A stretch of DNA of 64,000 nt from Shouchella lonarensis (GCF_900096965.1 NZ_FMYM01000004.1:1-64000), one strand, 5' to 3'. Positions 8,944-20,716 are shown, numbered from the stretch's first letter. The notes: a model not told the origin generated them from the sequence alone. Numbers and translations are program-made.

Positions 8944-9102
8944 TTAGTTCATATTATCACGTTTTCCGACTTTTATCGATGTTTTTTTTGCTCCTTCTTT
9001 TGCTGAGGCAATCTCTTGTCTCATATCTTCCTCAATCGCACTGTGCTGTCTTATTTTTTTTTTCAATTGTAATTGCTTCATTTTTAGTCTCGTTTTTCTC
9101 AT
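8944..9102 (-). CDS. Small lysine-rich hypothetical protein (52 aa)
   Basis: A short basic protein, MRKTRLKMKQ at its start, probably a single amphipathic or coiled helix given the runs of Lys, Gln and Glu. I do not recognise it. Support for translation is a very good GGAAGGAG site nine bases before ATG 9102. It also has its own upstream region with a cre-type match (9130-9143) and an 18-bp perfect palindrome (9159-9176). An in-frame extension to 9171 would cross the ribosome-binding site and cre and is rejected. Confidence 0.6.
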   Translation of the reverse strand: MRKTRLKMKQLQLKKKIRQHSAIEEDMRQEIASAKEGAKKTSIKVGKRDNMN

Positions 9103-9129
9103 TATTATAATCTCCTTCCAACAGCAATA

Positions 9130-9143
9130 TGATAACGCTATCA
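9130..9143 (-). promoter_or_regulatory. Catabolite-responsive (cre) like site
   Basis: TGATAACGCTATCA matches the CcpA consensus TGWAANCGNTNWCA at all but one defined position. It lies 28 bases upstream of the 52-residue gene's start. The related sequence TGATAACGCTGCGA at 8925-8938 precedes the symporter gene but is weaker. Confidence 0.5.
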
Positions 9144-9158
9144 AAAAACGCTTTAATG

Positions 9159-9176
9159 AATGAATGATCATTCATT
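9159..9176. promoter_or_regulatory. Perfect 18-bp palindrome, TetR-type operator candidate
   Basis: AATGAATGATCATTCATT is a perfect palindrome. The TGAATGA/TCATTCA half sites resemble FadR boxes but are directly abutted rather than spaced, so a different regulator is implied. It lies about 57 bases upstream of the 52-residue gene. No regulator gene is adjacent. Confidence 0.5.
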
Positions 9177-9229
9177 AAAGGTTACAGGGAAGCAGCGCCA
9201 AGATTACTTGACACCGCTTCTATCCCCCT

Positions 9230-10627
9230 TTAACCAATTGAGCCTTCCATTTCAAATTTAATGAGGCGGTTCATTTCCACTGCGTACTCCATTGGCAATT
9301 CTTTTGTGAATGGCTCGATGAAGCCCATGACGATCATTTCTGTTGCTTCTTCTTCGGATAAGCCACGGCTCATCAAGTAAAACAGTTGATCTTCTGATAC
9401 TTTTGATACCGTTGCTTCGTGCTCAAGCGTAATGTTGTTGTTTAAAATCTCGTTGTACGGAATCGTATCCGACGTTGACTCGTTATCCATAATGAGTGTG
9501 TCACACTCAATTTTTGACTTCGAACCATCTGACTTCCGACCAAAGTGGCAAATCCCGCGATAAGTTACTTTTCCACCTTGTTTTGAGATTGATTTTGAAA
9601 TAATCGTTGACGAACAGTTTGGCGCCAAATGCGATACTTTTGCGCCTGCATCTTGGTGCTGCCCTTTACCGGCAATCGCAATCGAAAGGACTGTCCCACG
9701 TGCGCCTTCGCCTTTCATAATAACCGCTGGATATTTCATCGTCAGTTTCGAACCGATGTTGCCATCGACCCATTCCATTGTCGCGCCTTTTTCAGCAACC
9801 GCACGCTTTGTGACCAGGTTGAAGACGTTTGGTGCCCAGTTTTGGATGGTTGTATAACGACAATATGCGTCATCCTTGACAATGATCTCAACGACCGCAC
9901 TATGAAGAGAATTCGTCGTATATACAGGTGCTGTACAACCCTCAACATAATGGACCGAGCTGCCTTTATCAGCAATGATGAGTGTTCGCTCAAACTGCCC
10001 CATATTCTCAGAGTTAATTCGGAAGTACGCTTGCAGCGGTGTATCGACTTTCACACCTTCAGGTACATAGATGAACGAACCGCCTGACCATACTGCCGAG
10101 TTTAACGCAGAAAACTTATTGTCTGATGGCGGGATGACCGTCGCAAAGTGTTCCTTGAAAATCGCTTCGTCTTCTTTCAGCGCTGTATCCGTATCTTTAA
10201 ACACAACCCCAAGGTCTTCTAAATCCTCTTTCATGTTGTGGTAGACAACTTCAGACTCATATTGCGCTGACACACCAGCAAGATATTTTTGCTCAGCTTC
10301 TGGAATTCCAAGCTTATCAAACGTATTCTTGATTTCCTCTGGGACCTCATCCCAAGAACGCTCGGACTTCTCAGAGGCTTTTACGTAGTACGTAATGTCA
10401 TCAAAATTTAGCTCTGAAAGATCGCCACCCCATTGTGGCATCGGCATTTTATAAAATTGTTCAAGTGATTTCAAACGGAAATCGAGCATCCACTGCGGTT
10501 CATCTTTCATGCGCGAGATTTCTTCGACAATCTCTTTTGTCAACCCGCGTGCTGAACGGAAAATAGACACGTCGCGATCCGAAAACCCGTATTTGTATTC
10601 CCCGATCTCTGGCATTTTCTTCGCCAT
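9230..10627 (-). CDS. sufB: Fe-S cluster assembly protein SufB
   Basis: A 465-residue SufB, the core scaffold that forms SufBCD with SufC ATPase and SufD and builds Fe-S clusters in the cytoplasm. Recognisable stretches are the [12 protein letters not shown]-terminus, the [11 protein letters not shown] segment near residues 228-238 with a conserved Cys, and the C-terminal [25 protein letters not shown] shared with SufD. GGAGGGATTCC precedes the ATG. It is the last gene of sufCDSUB, 49 bases after sufU. Nothing appears truncated. Confidence 0.97.
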   Translation of the reverse strand: MAKKMPEIGEYKYGFSDRDVSIFRSARGLTKEIVEEISRMKDEPQWMLDFRLKSLEQFYKMPMPQWGGDLSELNFDDITYYVKASEKSERSWDEVPEEIKNTFDKLGIPEAEQKYLAGVSAQYESEVVYHNMKEDLEDLGVVFKDTDTALKEDEAIFKEHFATVIPPSDNKFSALNSAVWSGGSFIYVPEGVKVDTPLQAYFRINSENMGQFERTLIIADKGSSVHYVEGCTAPVYTTNSLHSAVVEIIVKDDAYCRYTTIQNWAPNVFNLVTKRAVAEKGATMEWVDGNIGSKLTMKYPAVIMKGEGARGTVLSIAIAGKGQHQDAGAKVSHLAPNCSSTIISKSISKQGGKVTYRGICHFGRKSDGSKSKIECDTLIMDNESTSDTIPYNEILNNNITLEHEATVSKVSEDQLFYLMSRGLSEEEATEMIVMGFIEPFTKELPMEYAVEMNRLIKFEMEGSIG

Positions 10628-10676
10628 AGGAATCCCTCCTTTTATTTTCGTTCATTTATATCTGCAAACACATACC

Positions 10677-13628
<2,952 letters not shown>

Positions 13629-13666
13629 ACATACCATCCTTTGCGTATTTAATCCTTCGTGCGCTC

Positions 13667-14446
13667 TTATACGTTGACGCGCTCGTCTTCAATGCCTAAC
13701 TCTTCTTTAATCCAGTCATATCCTTCTGCTTCGAGACGACGCGCAAGATCTGCGCCACCTGATTTTACAATCCGACCTTGCATCATCACATGTACATAGT
13801 CTGGTGTAATGTAATCAAGTAACCGTTGATAGTGGGTAATAATTAAGCAACCAAAATCGTCACTGCGCATTTGGTTGACACCTTCAGAGACAACTTTCAA
13901 TGCGTCAATGTCAAGACCCGAGTCAATCTCATCTAAAATGGCAATCTTCGGCTCAAGCATCAACAGTTGCAAAATTTCATTCCGCTTCTTCTCTCCACCA
14001 GAGAAGCCTTCATTTAAGTATCGTTGTGAGAATGATTGATCCATATCAAGGACACCCATCTTCTCGTCCATTTTGCGAATAAACTTCATTAATGATAGCT
14101 CGTCGCCTTCTTCGCGATTGGCATTGATTGCTGAACGCATGAAATCGGCATTCGTAATCCCGCTAATTTCGCTTGGATATTGCATTGCAAGAAACAGCCC
14201 AGCGCGCGCACGCTCGTCTACTTCCATTTCTAGCACATCTTCGCCGTCCATCGTCACAGAACCACTTGTAATTTCATATTTTGGGTGCCCCATAATCGCC
14301 GATGCCAGCGTGGACTTCCCGGTTCCGTTCGGTCCCATAATCGCATGGATTTCGCCACCTTTAATTTCAAGGTTAAAATCCTTTAAAATTTCCTTATCGT
14401 CAATCGCAACATGCAAGTTCTCGATCTTTAAGTTTGGTACAGACAT
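13667..14446 (-). CDS. sufC: Fe-S assembly ATPase SufC
   Basis: A 259-residue ABC-type ATPase that powers the SufBCD scaffold. Walker A is GPNGTGKST near residues 37-45. The signature FSGGEKKR is near residue 146. Walker B ends LDEIDSGLD, and ITHYQR carries the switch histidine. ATG 14446 follows GGAGGG. The reading frame extends 93 bases further upstream but without ribosome-binding support. First gene of sufCDSUB, with a Fur-box-like sequence about 117 bases upstream. Confidence 0.97.
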   Translation of the reverse strand: MSVPNLKIENLHVAIDDKEILKDFNLEIKGGEIHAIMGPNGTGKSTLASAIMGHPKYEITSGSVTMDGEDVLEMEVDERARAGLFLAMQYPSEISGITNADFMRSAINANREEGDELSLMKFIRKMDEKMGVLDMDQSFSQRYLNEGFSGGEKKRNEILQLLMLEPKIAILDEIDSGLDIDALKVVSEGVNQMRSDDFGCLIITHYQRLLDYITPDYVHVMMQGRIVKSGGADLARRLEAEGYDWIKEELGIEDERVNV

Positions 14447-14562
14447 GTTATTTCCCTCCATCAATATGAATAGGTCACTCACACACGCGTGAGCCACCTT
14501 TTGCGTTCTCAAGACACGCTTTCTTAGCGAATAGATCACCCTTTTTGCCGATCGTGACTTAA

Positions 14563-14581
14563 AGTAATGATTATCAATCTA
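14563..14581 (-). promoter_or_regulatory. Fur/PerR-box-like sequence upstream of sufC
   Basis: On the minus strand this reads TAGATTGATAATCATTACT, matching about 14 of 19 positions of the GATAATGATAATCATTATC consensus, with one half nearly perfect. It lies just downstream of a possible TTGAAG/TATAAG-like promoter. Iron or peroxide control of the suf operon would make sense but is unproven. Confidence 0.4.
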
Positions 14582-14650
14582 TTCTCATTCTAATCTTATA
14601 ACAAATCAAAGGACACTTCAAGGACAGTGCCTATAAAAATCAAATTCCTT

Positions 14651-15973
14651 TTATAGGGAGACAATCCCAAGTAATAATGCCACACCGAGTAACACAAGAC
14701 TAAATCCCCACACCCAAAAGAATGAATAACGAATATGTTTGCCCATTTCTGCCCCTGCTAACCCGAGCGCCAGCCATAGTGCCGGGGAAAATGGACTAAT
14801 AAATGTCCCAATAATATTACCGATAATCATCGCGTACGCACTTGATACACCGTCGACGCCAACACTTGTGACGATTTGATCAACGACGGGTAACAATGCG
14901 AAGTAATAGGCATCTGTATTTAAGACGAGTTCAAACGGCACCCCAAACACACCAATGACGATGTGTAAATAAGGCAAAAGAAACCCAGGTAGTACGGCCA
15001 CCATATCACGTGCCAATGCATCAAGCATCCCACTGCCGCCTAAAATACCTAAAAACGATCCCGCAGCTAAAATAATTGCCGCCATCAACAAGGCATTTGG
15101 TGCATGCGCTTTAATCCGCGCCATTTGTGCATCGACATTCGGATAATTGACTACGAGCGCAATCGATAACGCCATCATAAACACAAATCCAGCTGGCACA
15201 ATACCCCAAACAAGCATCCCAACGAGTGCTAATGTGAGAAGTACATTGAACCACAATAACCGCGGACGTACGAGCAACGCCTTTTCTTCTTGCTGTTGTT
15301 CTTCAAATGACAAATCTACTGTGGCGCTCATCTGTGATTGTTCTACACCCAATCGTTTTGCAATCCGTCTCTTTTCTCGTAAGCCAAGTAACACAGCTAA
15401 GCCAATCAATAGCAATAACCCAATCACTTGCAACGGGATGAGCGGTCGCCACAACTCAGACGGATCCATCTCTAATACTGCTGCTGTTCTCCCAAGTGGC
15501 CCGGCCCATGGCAACATATTCAAGATACTCGCGCTTGTCCCAACAAGTAACAACAATAAATACGGACTCATGTGCAGCCGCTGATAAAGAGGTAATAATG
15601 CTGGAATCGTAATTAAAAACGTAGATGCACCCGATCCGTCTAAATGGGCAATCGTTGCTACCAATACGGTCGCCACGGCAACCGCGACAACATTTCCCCG
15701 CGACAGCGCAATCATTTTATTGATTAGCGGGTCAAACATGCCGGCATCTTGCATCACACCGAAAAATAAAATTGCAAAAATAAACATGATCACAACCGGG
15801 ATCACTTTTCCAACCCCGTCACTAAAGAAATCACCGATCTCAACCAAACCGAAACCTGCCACAAGCGCACTTATGACTGGTATCATGACAAGGGCAATAA
15901 TAGGTGAAACTTTTCCACGTAGTAGTAAAATAACGATCGTAATAATCGTAAATAAGCCGATTAAACTAAGCAT
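14651..15973 (-). CDS. CitMHS-family citrate/metal complex transporter
   Basis: A 440-residue membrane protein with about 11-12 hydrophobic segments, of the citrate-Mg2+/Ca2+:H+ symporter family (CitM/CitN type in bacilli). Family features include HLDGSGASTFLITIPALLPLY near residue 110, a central cytoplasmic loop with the charged EEQQQEEKALLVRPR stretch, and the C-terminal GTFISPFSPALWLALGLAG. Start ATG 15973 follows AGGAGGAAA. A cre-like site overlaps the upstream region, consistent with carbon catabolite control of citrate uptake in this family. The exact metal preference is unknown. Confidence 0.88.
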   Translation of the reverse strand: MLSLIGLFTIITIVILLLRGKVSPIIALVMIPVISALVAGFGLVEIGDFFSDGVGKVIPVVIMFIFAILFFGVMQDAGMFDPLINKMIALSRGNVVAVAVATVLVATIAHLDGSGASTFLITIPALLPLYQRLHMSPYLLLLLVGTSASILNMLPWAGPLGRTAAVLEMDPSELWRPLIPLQVIGLLLLIGLAVLLGLREKRRIAKRLGVEQSQMSATVDLSFEEQQQEEKALLVRPRLLWFNVLLTLALVGMLVWGIVPAGFVFMMALSIALVVNYPNVDAQMARIKAHAPNALLMAAIILAAGSFLGILGGSGMLDALARDMVAVLPGFLLPYLHIVIGVFGVPFELVLNTDAYYFALLPVVDQIVTSVGVDGVSSAYAMIIGNIIGTFISPFSPALWLALGLAGAEMGKHIRYSFFWVWGFSLVLLGVALLLGIVSL

Positions 15974-15994
15974 CTATGTTTCCTCCTAACCCGA

Positions 15995-16009
15995 TGTAAA
16001 GCGCTTACA
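15995..16009 (-). promoter_or_regulatory. CcpA cre-like palindrome upstream of the citrate transporter
   Basis: TGTAAAGCGCTTACA is the ideal cre TGTAAGCGCTTACA with one extra A in one half. It lies 22 bases upstream of the start codon, where CcpA binding would block transcription. Confidence 0.5.
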
Positions 16010-16106
16010 CAAATGGAAATATAATGATACTATAACATAAATGGCCGCGGCGGACACAAAAAATGCTCCCGATAACGAGGCACACACATACTTGTCTCGT
16101 CGGCGC

Positions 16107-16667
16107 TCACTCTCTTAACCAGTTGTCATGCCACCTCCCCATGATCACGGTATGATAATATTTACCATCAGACAAGCACTTATCGTTTTTTAATACGCCT
16201 TCCATTTCGAATCCTAATTGTTTGTACAATTGAATCGCGCGATCGTTTGTTTCTAAGACATTCAGTGCCATCTTTTTAATATGGTTCTGATCTGCCCACG
16301 TGATTGATTGTTTCAATAAATTTTTCCCAATCCCATACCCCCAAAAATCTTTTAAGACACATACACCAAACGTTACTTTATGAGCGAGTCTCGTTAAATC
16401 ATTTCCTTCACATCTTGAAAAGCCAACAATTCTCTCATCTACGACTGCTACTAAAAATAAATGGCAGTTGTGGTCACGATCCGTTTGAATGATTTGTGCA
16501 AATGCTTGTTCATCTAGCACGCCTTCTCCCGGCGCTCGGTCTAACATTTCTGTCTCACTATCAATTTGTACTCTTAATACCGACAATGCTTGTGCATCCT
16601 CTCTCCTTGCACACCTCACCGTATAAGATACCTCCCGTACCTCAAACTGCTGTTCATTAATAACCAT
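16107..16667 (-). CDS. GNAT-family N-acetyltransferase
   Basis: A 186-residue GNAT acetyltransferase. The acetyl-CoA pyrophosphate loop is visible as FWGYGIGKNLL near residues 108-118. It is followed by ALNVLETNDRAIQLYKQLGFEMEG, the usual C-terminal half. GNATs of this subtype (RimI/SpeG-like) acetylate amines or protein N-termini. The substrate cannot be predicted. AGAGAGGCG lies 5-6 bases before the ATG. Transcribed alone. Confidence 0.88.
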   Translation of the reverse strand: MVINEQQFEVREVSYTVRCARREDAQALSVLRVQIDSETEMLDRAPGEGVLDEQAFAQIIQTDRDHNCHLFLVAVVDERIVGFSRCEGNDLTRLAHKVTFGVCVLKDFWGYGIGKNLLKQSITWADQNHIKKMALNVLETNDRAIQLYKQLGFEMEGVLKNDKCLSDGKYYHTVIMGRWHDNWLRE

Positions 16668-16696
16668 TTTTTCGCCTCTCTTTCCTAAGTAGCTCC

Positions 16697-16726
16697 TTGA
16701 CGAGCCTCACTCACCGCATGTATACT
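16697..16726 (+). promoter_or_regulatory. Promoter for the antisense RNA of the type I toxin locus
   Basis: TTGACG (16697-16702), an 18-base spacer and TATACT (16721-16726) form a near-consensus housekeeping promoter reading rightward. There is no open reading frame of note downstream; the transcript would end at the hairpin at 16833-16881. Confidence 0.65.
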
Positions 16727-16732
16727 ATAGTT

Positions 16733-16881
16733 ACACAATGCATATCATAACAAAGACCATGGGTGCATAGACACACCCACGGTCAAAGAGTAGGCAGCCG
16801 CTTTAAAAGTGGTCGCCCTGCAAGCGGATTCGCTAACCCACCGGCTTGAGCGGGAAACTCTGAGGTGGGTTAGTCGTTTTT
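16733..16881 (+). ncRNA. Predicted antitoxin RNA, antisense to the 3' part of the toxin mRNA
   Basis: About 150 bases from the predicted start (near 16733) to a GC-rich hairpin, CTAACCCACC/GGTGGGTTAG, followed by TCGTTTTT. It contains two more hairpins, at 16756-16783 and 16792-16816. It is fully complementary to the 3' untranslated region and last codons of the convergent toxin transcript, like RatA or SR4 in B. subtilis. Predicted from promoter, terminator and layout only. Confidence 0.55.
16833..16881 (+). terminator. Rho-independent terminator of the antitoxin RNA
   Basis: A ten-base-pair perfect stem (16833-16842 with 16864-16873) with an internal GAG/CTC mini-stem, followed by TCGTTTTT. 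The right arm overlaps the stop codon of the minus-strand toxin ORF. Confidence 0.75.
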
Positions 16882-16962
16882 CATAAACAACTTGATCGCT
16901 TCCAAAATGAAGTACGCTACTTTGAGACAGGGCTCAAGCCACGCTTTGACTTTTTGGAGCAT
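16870..16962 (-). CDS. Putative small hydrophobic type I toxin peptide (30 aa)
   Basis: A 30-residue peptide (starts MLQKVKAW, ends IKLFMKND), with a hydrophobic or amphipathic helix bounded by lysines. That is the typical build of membrane-acting type I toxins. The Shine-Dalgarno GGGGGAGGTG is strong, but an adjacent CTCCC upstream can pair with it (16969-16988) and hide it. Such sequestration is usual for type I toxin mRNAs. A near-consensus promoter lies upstream, giving a long 5' leader of about 70 bases. Nine bases in the coding region (GGCTTGAGC) are complementary to the loop of the downstream hairpin. I do not recognise the peptide as a named family. Confidence 0.6.
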   Translation of the reverse strand: MLQKVKAWLEPCLKVAYFILEAIKLFMKND

Positions 16963-17036
16963 CGGCAACACCTCCCCCGCAGGGAGATATTGACCACCTT
17001 GGAGTTCCTTTTCCGAGCTACTGCGCTACCGTCTCT

Positions 17037-17066
17037 ATCATACTTAAGTGCTTCACGTTTCGTCAA
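17037..17066 (-). promoter_or_regulatory. Promoter of the toxin mRNA
   Basis: Reading leftward: TTGACG (17066-17061), an 18-base spacer, TATGAT (17042-17037). Predicted start near 17030. A possible end hairpin at 16783-16756 followed by TTTGTT gives an mRNA of about 280 bases, close to known bacillar type I toxin transcripts. Confidence 0.65.
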
Positions 17067-17234
17067 ATAATTTGATTACTTTTTTAACAAATAGTTACCT
17101 TCACAAACCATCATTTTCCTTTCTCCCATTTTGCTTCACCAATAATAAGTGCCCTTCTTCTATATAAAACTTCGGCCACGCGCACATGAAATGTATACAC
17201 TTCATTCATCACACTCAACCCACACTGTTTTAGC

Positions 17235-18128
17235 TCAGCATACCGAAACACCTTCTTTAAATCTAGCAATCAACCTTCGCGCTTGCTTCGATAAATACCG
17301 CCTTGATAACCAAATAATGGCTGCTTTTGCTTCTAATGTCGTATCTACCAACGAAAATACCTCTACCCCTGGCGGACGAAACGTTTCCAAGGTTGACTTA
17401 GGCACAATCGTTGCGCCAACGCCGTTCGCAACAAGCGCCAGCAACAAAGTGACATCCGGACACTCACACACAACATTTGGCTCAAACTGATGCGCCCGAC
17501 ACGCGTCTAGGACCATTTCATATTGGCCCGTTCCATGCACCCGGTGTAACAGTAACAACGGTACCTCCCGTAAGTCTGCCATAGACAAGCTATTACCTGA
17601 CTGCGGTAGCCTCCATCCTGCCGGAAACACCACGACAAAAGGCTCGTCCGGTAAACGAATATGTGCAAATTCGGACAGTGGCAGCGGCAAACGCACAAGG
17701 CCAAGCTCAACAGTACGATTTTTGACGAGTTCACTAATACGATACGAGTCACCATCATGCAAAGAGAAGCGGACATTCGGATACTGCGTGCGAAACTGTT
17801 GCATTTGTGCTGGCAAGTAAGCAAAGCATGATTTCACCGTACCAATCGCTAGCGTTCCACTTAACCCTTCGCCGCGATCTCGCACCTCCATCCGAACCTC
17901 TTCCATCTCCTGTAACAATCGTTCCGCCTTCGTAAAGAGCACTTCCCCTGCTTGCGTCAATGTCATCGTCCGCCGATGCCGCTCAAATAACGTCACCCCA
18001 AGCTCTTGTTCTAGTAACTTTAATTGTTGACTAAGCGGCGGCTGCGCCATATGCAGTTTTTTCGCTGCTTTTGTCACTTGCCCCTCACAAGCAATCGTAT
18101 AAAAATATTTTAGTTGTTTCATATCCAT
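17235..18128 (-). CDS. LysR-family transcriptional regulator (probable hpa regulator)
   Basis: A 297-residue LysR regulator. The N-terminal winged helix-turn-helix (residues about 18-60) includes GQVTKAAKKLHMAQPPLSQQLKLLEQELG. The rest is a periplasmic-binding-protein-like effector domain (about 90-297). It is transcribed divergently from the 4-hydroxyphenylacetate genes with 108 bases between starts, the classic arrangement for LysR control of a catabolic operon. The effector is probably 4-hydroxyphenylacetate or an intermediate (inference). The start sits next to an alternative ATG two codons in. Confidence 0.88.
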   Translation of the reverse strand: MDMKQLKYFYTIACEGQVTKAAKKLHMAQPPLSQQLKLLEQELGVTLFERHRRTMTLTQAGEVLFTKAERLLQEMEEVRMEVRDRGEGLSGTLAIGTVKSCFAYLPAQMQQFRTQYPNVRFSLHDGDSYRISELVKNRTVELGLVRLPLPLSEFAHIRLPDEPFVVVFPAGWRLPQSGNSLSMADLREVPLLLLHRVHGTGQYEMVLDACRAHQFEPNVVCECPDVTLLLALVANGVGATIVPKSTLETFRPPGVEVFSLVDTTLEAKAAIIWLSRRYLSKQARRLIARFKEGVSVC

Positions 18129-18167
18129 CTAACTCACCACCCACTATATCTTTTTCGTATCGTTTAT

Positions 18168-18182
18168 ATATTAAATCAATAT
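18168..18182. promoter_or_regulatory. Candidate LysR operator between regulator and hpa operon
   Basis: An ATATT-N5-AATAT inverted repeat that also fits the T-N11-A LysR motif (T18169 to A18181). It sits centrally in the divergent promoter region. The region is AT-rich, so this match could be chance. Confidence 0.35.
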
Positions 18183-18245
18183 TTATCATATAGCGTAACA
18201 CATGGTACGTTTAAGAGACAATATATTTAAAAAGGAGTGTACACA

Positions 18246-19169
18246 ATGGATTATACTGCAGCAGCAAAACAACTACGCGGGTCGATCGCCCCAGTCGTCA
18301 CCCCATTCACAGACAATTACAGCATTGATTTCGACGCCATGACTTCCCTCATCAACTGGCACATCGACCAAGGTAGCCACGGCATTTCTGTTACTGGGAC
18401 GACAGGCGAACCGAGCTCACTGACGTACGAAGAGCGCACCCGTGTGATGGCGCATGCCGCAAAAACGGTCGCCGGACGGGTTCCATTTGTCCCTGGCACC
18501 GGGTCTGTCAATCATGAAGAAACTTTGAATCTCACGAAAATGGCGCAAGAAATAGGTGCCGATGCCGCAATGGTCATCGTTCCTTACTATAATAAACCAT
18601 CACAACACGCGCTCTATAATCATTTTAAAGCAGTTGCCGCGAGTGTGGACATTCCAATCATCATTTACAACATTCCCGGTCGAACGGCCGTCAACCTTCA
18701 TGTCGATACACTCGCCCGCTTAAATGAGGATTGTCCCAATATTATTGGTGTCAAAGAGTCGAACAAAGACTTTGAGCACATCAACCGCGTGTTACTAAAA
18801 TGTGGCCCGGAGTTCAACCTTTATTCGGGCATCGAACTGCTCTGTTATCCAATGCTTGCGATTGGTGGCGCCGGTCACATTAGTGCGACTGCCAATGTGA
18901 TGCCGGAAAAAGTCGCGGAACTATACGATGCGTGGGTGGCAGGCGATACCGACCGTGCTCGTTCGCTCCATTATGAATTGATGCCTCTAAATGATGTGTT
19001 GTTTCAAGACACGAACCCAGCACCACTGAAAGCTGCACTCGGAATGATGGGCAAAATCGCACCCGTGCTCCGTCCCCCGATGGCACTACCTACAACAGCC
19101 CTACAAAAAGACATCGCGAATGTCTTAAAAAATTATACAACGATTGAGAACGAGACGATTTCTTCATAA
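18246..19169 (+). CDS. DHDPS-superfamily (class I) aldolase in the 4-hydroxyphenylacetate operon
   Basis: A DapA-like TIM-barrel protein with the Schiff-base lysine in IIGVKESN (near residue 166), GTTGE near residue 48, PYYNKPSQ and YNIPGRT. By family it makes or breaks a C-C bond at pyruvate. As first gene of the hpa operon it most likely cleaves the seven-carbon intermediate to pyruvate and succinate semialdehyde (the HpaI step, normally a class II aldolase), and it may also do the missing hydration. True DHDPS for lysine is the alternative, since all DHDPS residues are kept. AAAAAGGAG precedes; an in-frame ATG/GTG a few codons upstream makes the exact start uncertain. Confidence 0.8.
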   Translation: MDYTAAAKQLRGSIAPVVTPFTDNYSIDFDAMTSLINWHIDQGSHGISVTGTTGEPSSLTYEERTRVMAHAAKTVAGRVPFVPGTGSVNHEETLNLTKMAQEIGADAAMVIVPYYNKPSQHALYNHFKAVAASVDIPIIIYNIPGRTAVNLHVDTLARLNEDCPNIIGVKESNKDFEHINRVLLKCGPEFNLYSGIELLCYPMLAIGGAGHISATANVMPEKVAELYDAWVAGDTDRARSLHYELMPLNDVLFQDTNPAPLKAALGMMGKIAPVLRPPMALPTTALQKDIANVLKNYTTIENETISS

Positions 19170-19187
19170 CGCCAGGAGGAGATGAAA

Positions 19188-20705
19188 ATGACACACGCGC
19201 ATGCGCAAACAAACACACCGCTCACACATGACAGCAAAGTCACCGATATCAAACTTTACATTAATGGGCAGTTCGTTGATGCGGCAACGAAAGAAACGTT
19301 TGCCAATATCAATCCGTTTACGGAGAAAACAATCAACAACGTCGCATCCGGTGACGCGCCTGACATTGATGCCGCGGTGACCGCTGCCAAAACTGCTTTT
19401 CACGGCGAATGGGGTCGGTTAAAACTGACCGAGCGACTCGCGTATGTACACAAAATTGCCGATCTCATTGATGCACATATCGAGGAGATTGCGCCGCTTG
19501 AGTCGCTTGATACCGGGTTACCGCTCGCACAAACGAAAAAAATGGTCGCCCGTGCCGCGCAAAATTTCCGTTTCTACGCAGAGATGGTCGCGACGCGCCT
19601 GACAGGGGATGCATATCCTGTCGACGACCAATTTTTAAACTACACGATGTACAAACCAGTCGGCGTTGCTGGGCTTATCACCCCGTGGAACGCGCCCTTT
19701 ATGTTAGAAACATGGAAGATCGCTCCGGCACTCGCGACAGGCAATACCGTCGTGTTAAAACCAGCCGAGTGGTCGCCACTGACAGCGAACAAGCTCGCAG
19801 AAATCATTCATCAAGCAAACTTACCAAAAGGCGTCTTTAACGTGGTGCACGGTTATGGCGAAACAGCCGGCGCTGCCCTTGTCGCCCATCCAGATGCCCC
19901 CCTCATCTCTTTCACCGGAGAAACGACGACCGGCAGTGAAATTATGAAAAACGGGGCCCCGGCATTGAAACGGTTCTCGATGGAACTGGGCGGGAAATCG
20001 CCGTTCATCGTGTTTGCTGATGCCGACCTCAACCGGGCGCTCGATGCTTGTACGTGGGGGATCTTTTCCTTTAATGGTGAACGCTGCACCGCCAACTCAC
20101 GCCTCTTTTTACACGACAGCATTTACGACACCTTCGTCGCGGAATTAAAGAAGCGCGTACAAAACATCCGCGTTGGTGACCCACTTGATCCAGAAACAGA
20201 AGTCGGCCCGCTCATCCACCGTGAACATTTTGAAAATGTCTCTCGCTATCTCGACATTGCTAAAGAAGAAGGTGCTGAAGTCGTGAGCGGTACACTATCA
20301 CAAGTGGAAAATGGTCACTTCGTTGCACCGACATTATTGCTTAACGCCCACGGTGACATGCGTATCGCAAAAGAAGAAATTTTCGGTCCGGTAATGACTG
20401 TTTTCCGCTTCTCTACTGAAGAGGAAGTAATTGAAATGGCCAATGACACGCGCTACGGTCTCGCCGGTTACGTTTGGACGCAAGACGTGAAACGGGCGCA
20501 CCGCGTCGCGCATGCAGTCGATGCTGGCATGTTGTGGGTCAACGCCCAAAATGTCCGCGATTTACGCATTCCATTTGGTGGTGCGAAACAAAGCGGCATC
20601 GGACGTGAAGGTGGGCATTACGCGTTTGAATTTTATACCGAAGTGAAAGCGATCCACGTTGCACTAACAGATCACCCCATTCCAGCATTCGGGAAAAAAC
20701 GATAG
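19188..20705 (+). CDS. hpaE: 5-carboxymethyl-2-hydroxymuconate semialdehyde dehydrogenase
   Basis: A 505-residue NAD-dependent aldehyde dehydrogenase. The catalytic glutamate is in MELGGKS near residue 265 and the nucleophile cysteine in GERCTANS near 299, with a NAD-binding FTGETTTG motif. By operon context it oxidises the semialdehyde made by HpaD to the tricarboxylate 5-carboxymethyl-2-hydroxymuconate. ATG 19188 lies seven bases after AGGAGGA. A first ATG at 19182 is too close to that site. It follows the aldolase gene after 18 bases and precedes hpaB by 11. Confidence 0.9.
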   Translation: MTHAHAQTNTPLTHDSKVTDIKLYINGQFVDAATKETFANINPFTEKTINNVASGDAPDIDAAVTAAKTAFHGEWGRLKLTERLAYVHKIADLIDAHIEEIAPLESLDTGLPLAQTKKMVARAAQNFRFYAEMVATRLTGDAYPVDDQFLNYTMYKPVGVAGLITPWNAPFMLETWKIAPALATGNTVVLKPAEWSPLTANKLAEIIHQANLPKGVFNVVHGYGETAGAALVAHPDAPLISFTGETTTGSEIMKNGAPALKRFSMELGGKSPFIVFADADLNRALDACTWGIFSFNGERCTANSRLFLHDSIYDTFVAELKKRVQNIRVGDPLDPETEVGPLIHREHFENVSRYLDIAKEEGAEVVSGTLSQVENGHFVAPTLLLNAHGDMRIAKEEIFGPVMTVFRFSTEEEVIEMANDTRYGLAGYVWTQDVKRAHRVAHAVDAGMLWVNAQNVRDLRIPFGGAKQSGIGREGGHYAFEFYTEVKAIHVALTDHPIPAFGKKR

Positions 20706-20716
20706 GAGGAACGACC

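Noticed and set aside
18246..19169. Reading the DapA-like gene simply as lysine-pathway DHDPS
   Set aside because: It is the first gene of the hpa operon with 18-base spacing to hpaE and under the divergent LysR regulator. A catabolic role is more likely, although all DHDPS residues are kept and the point is not settled.
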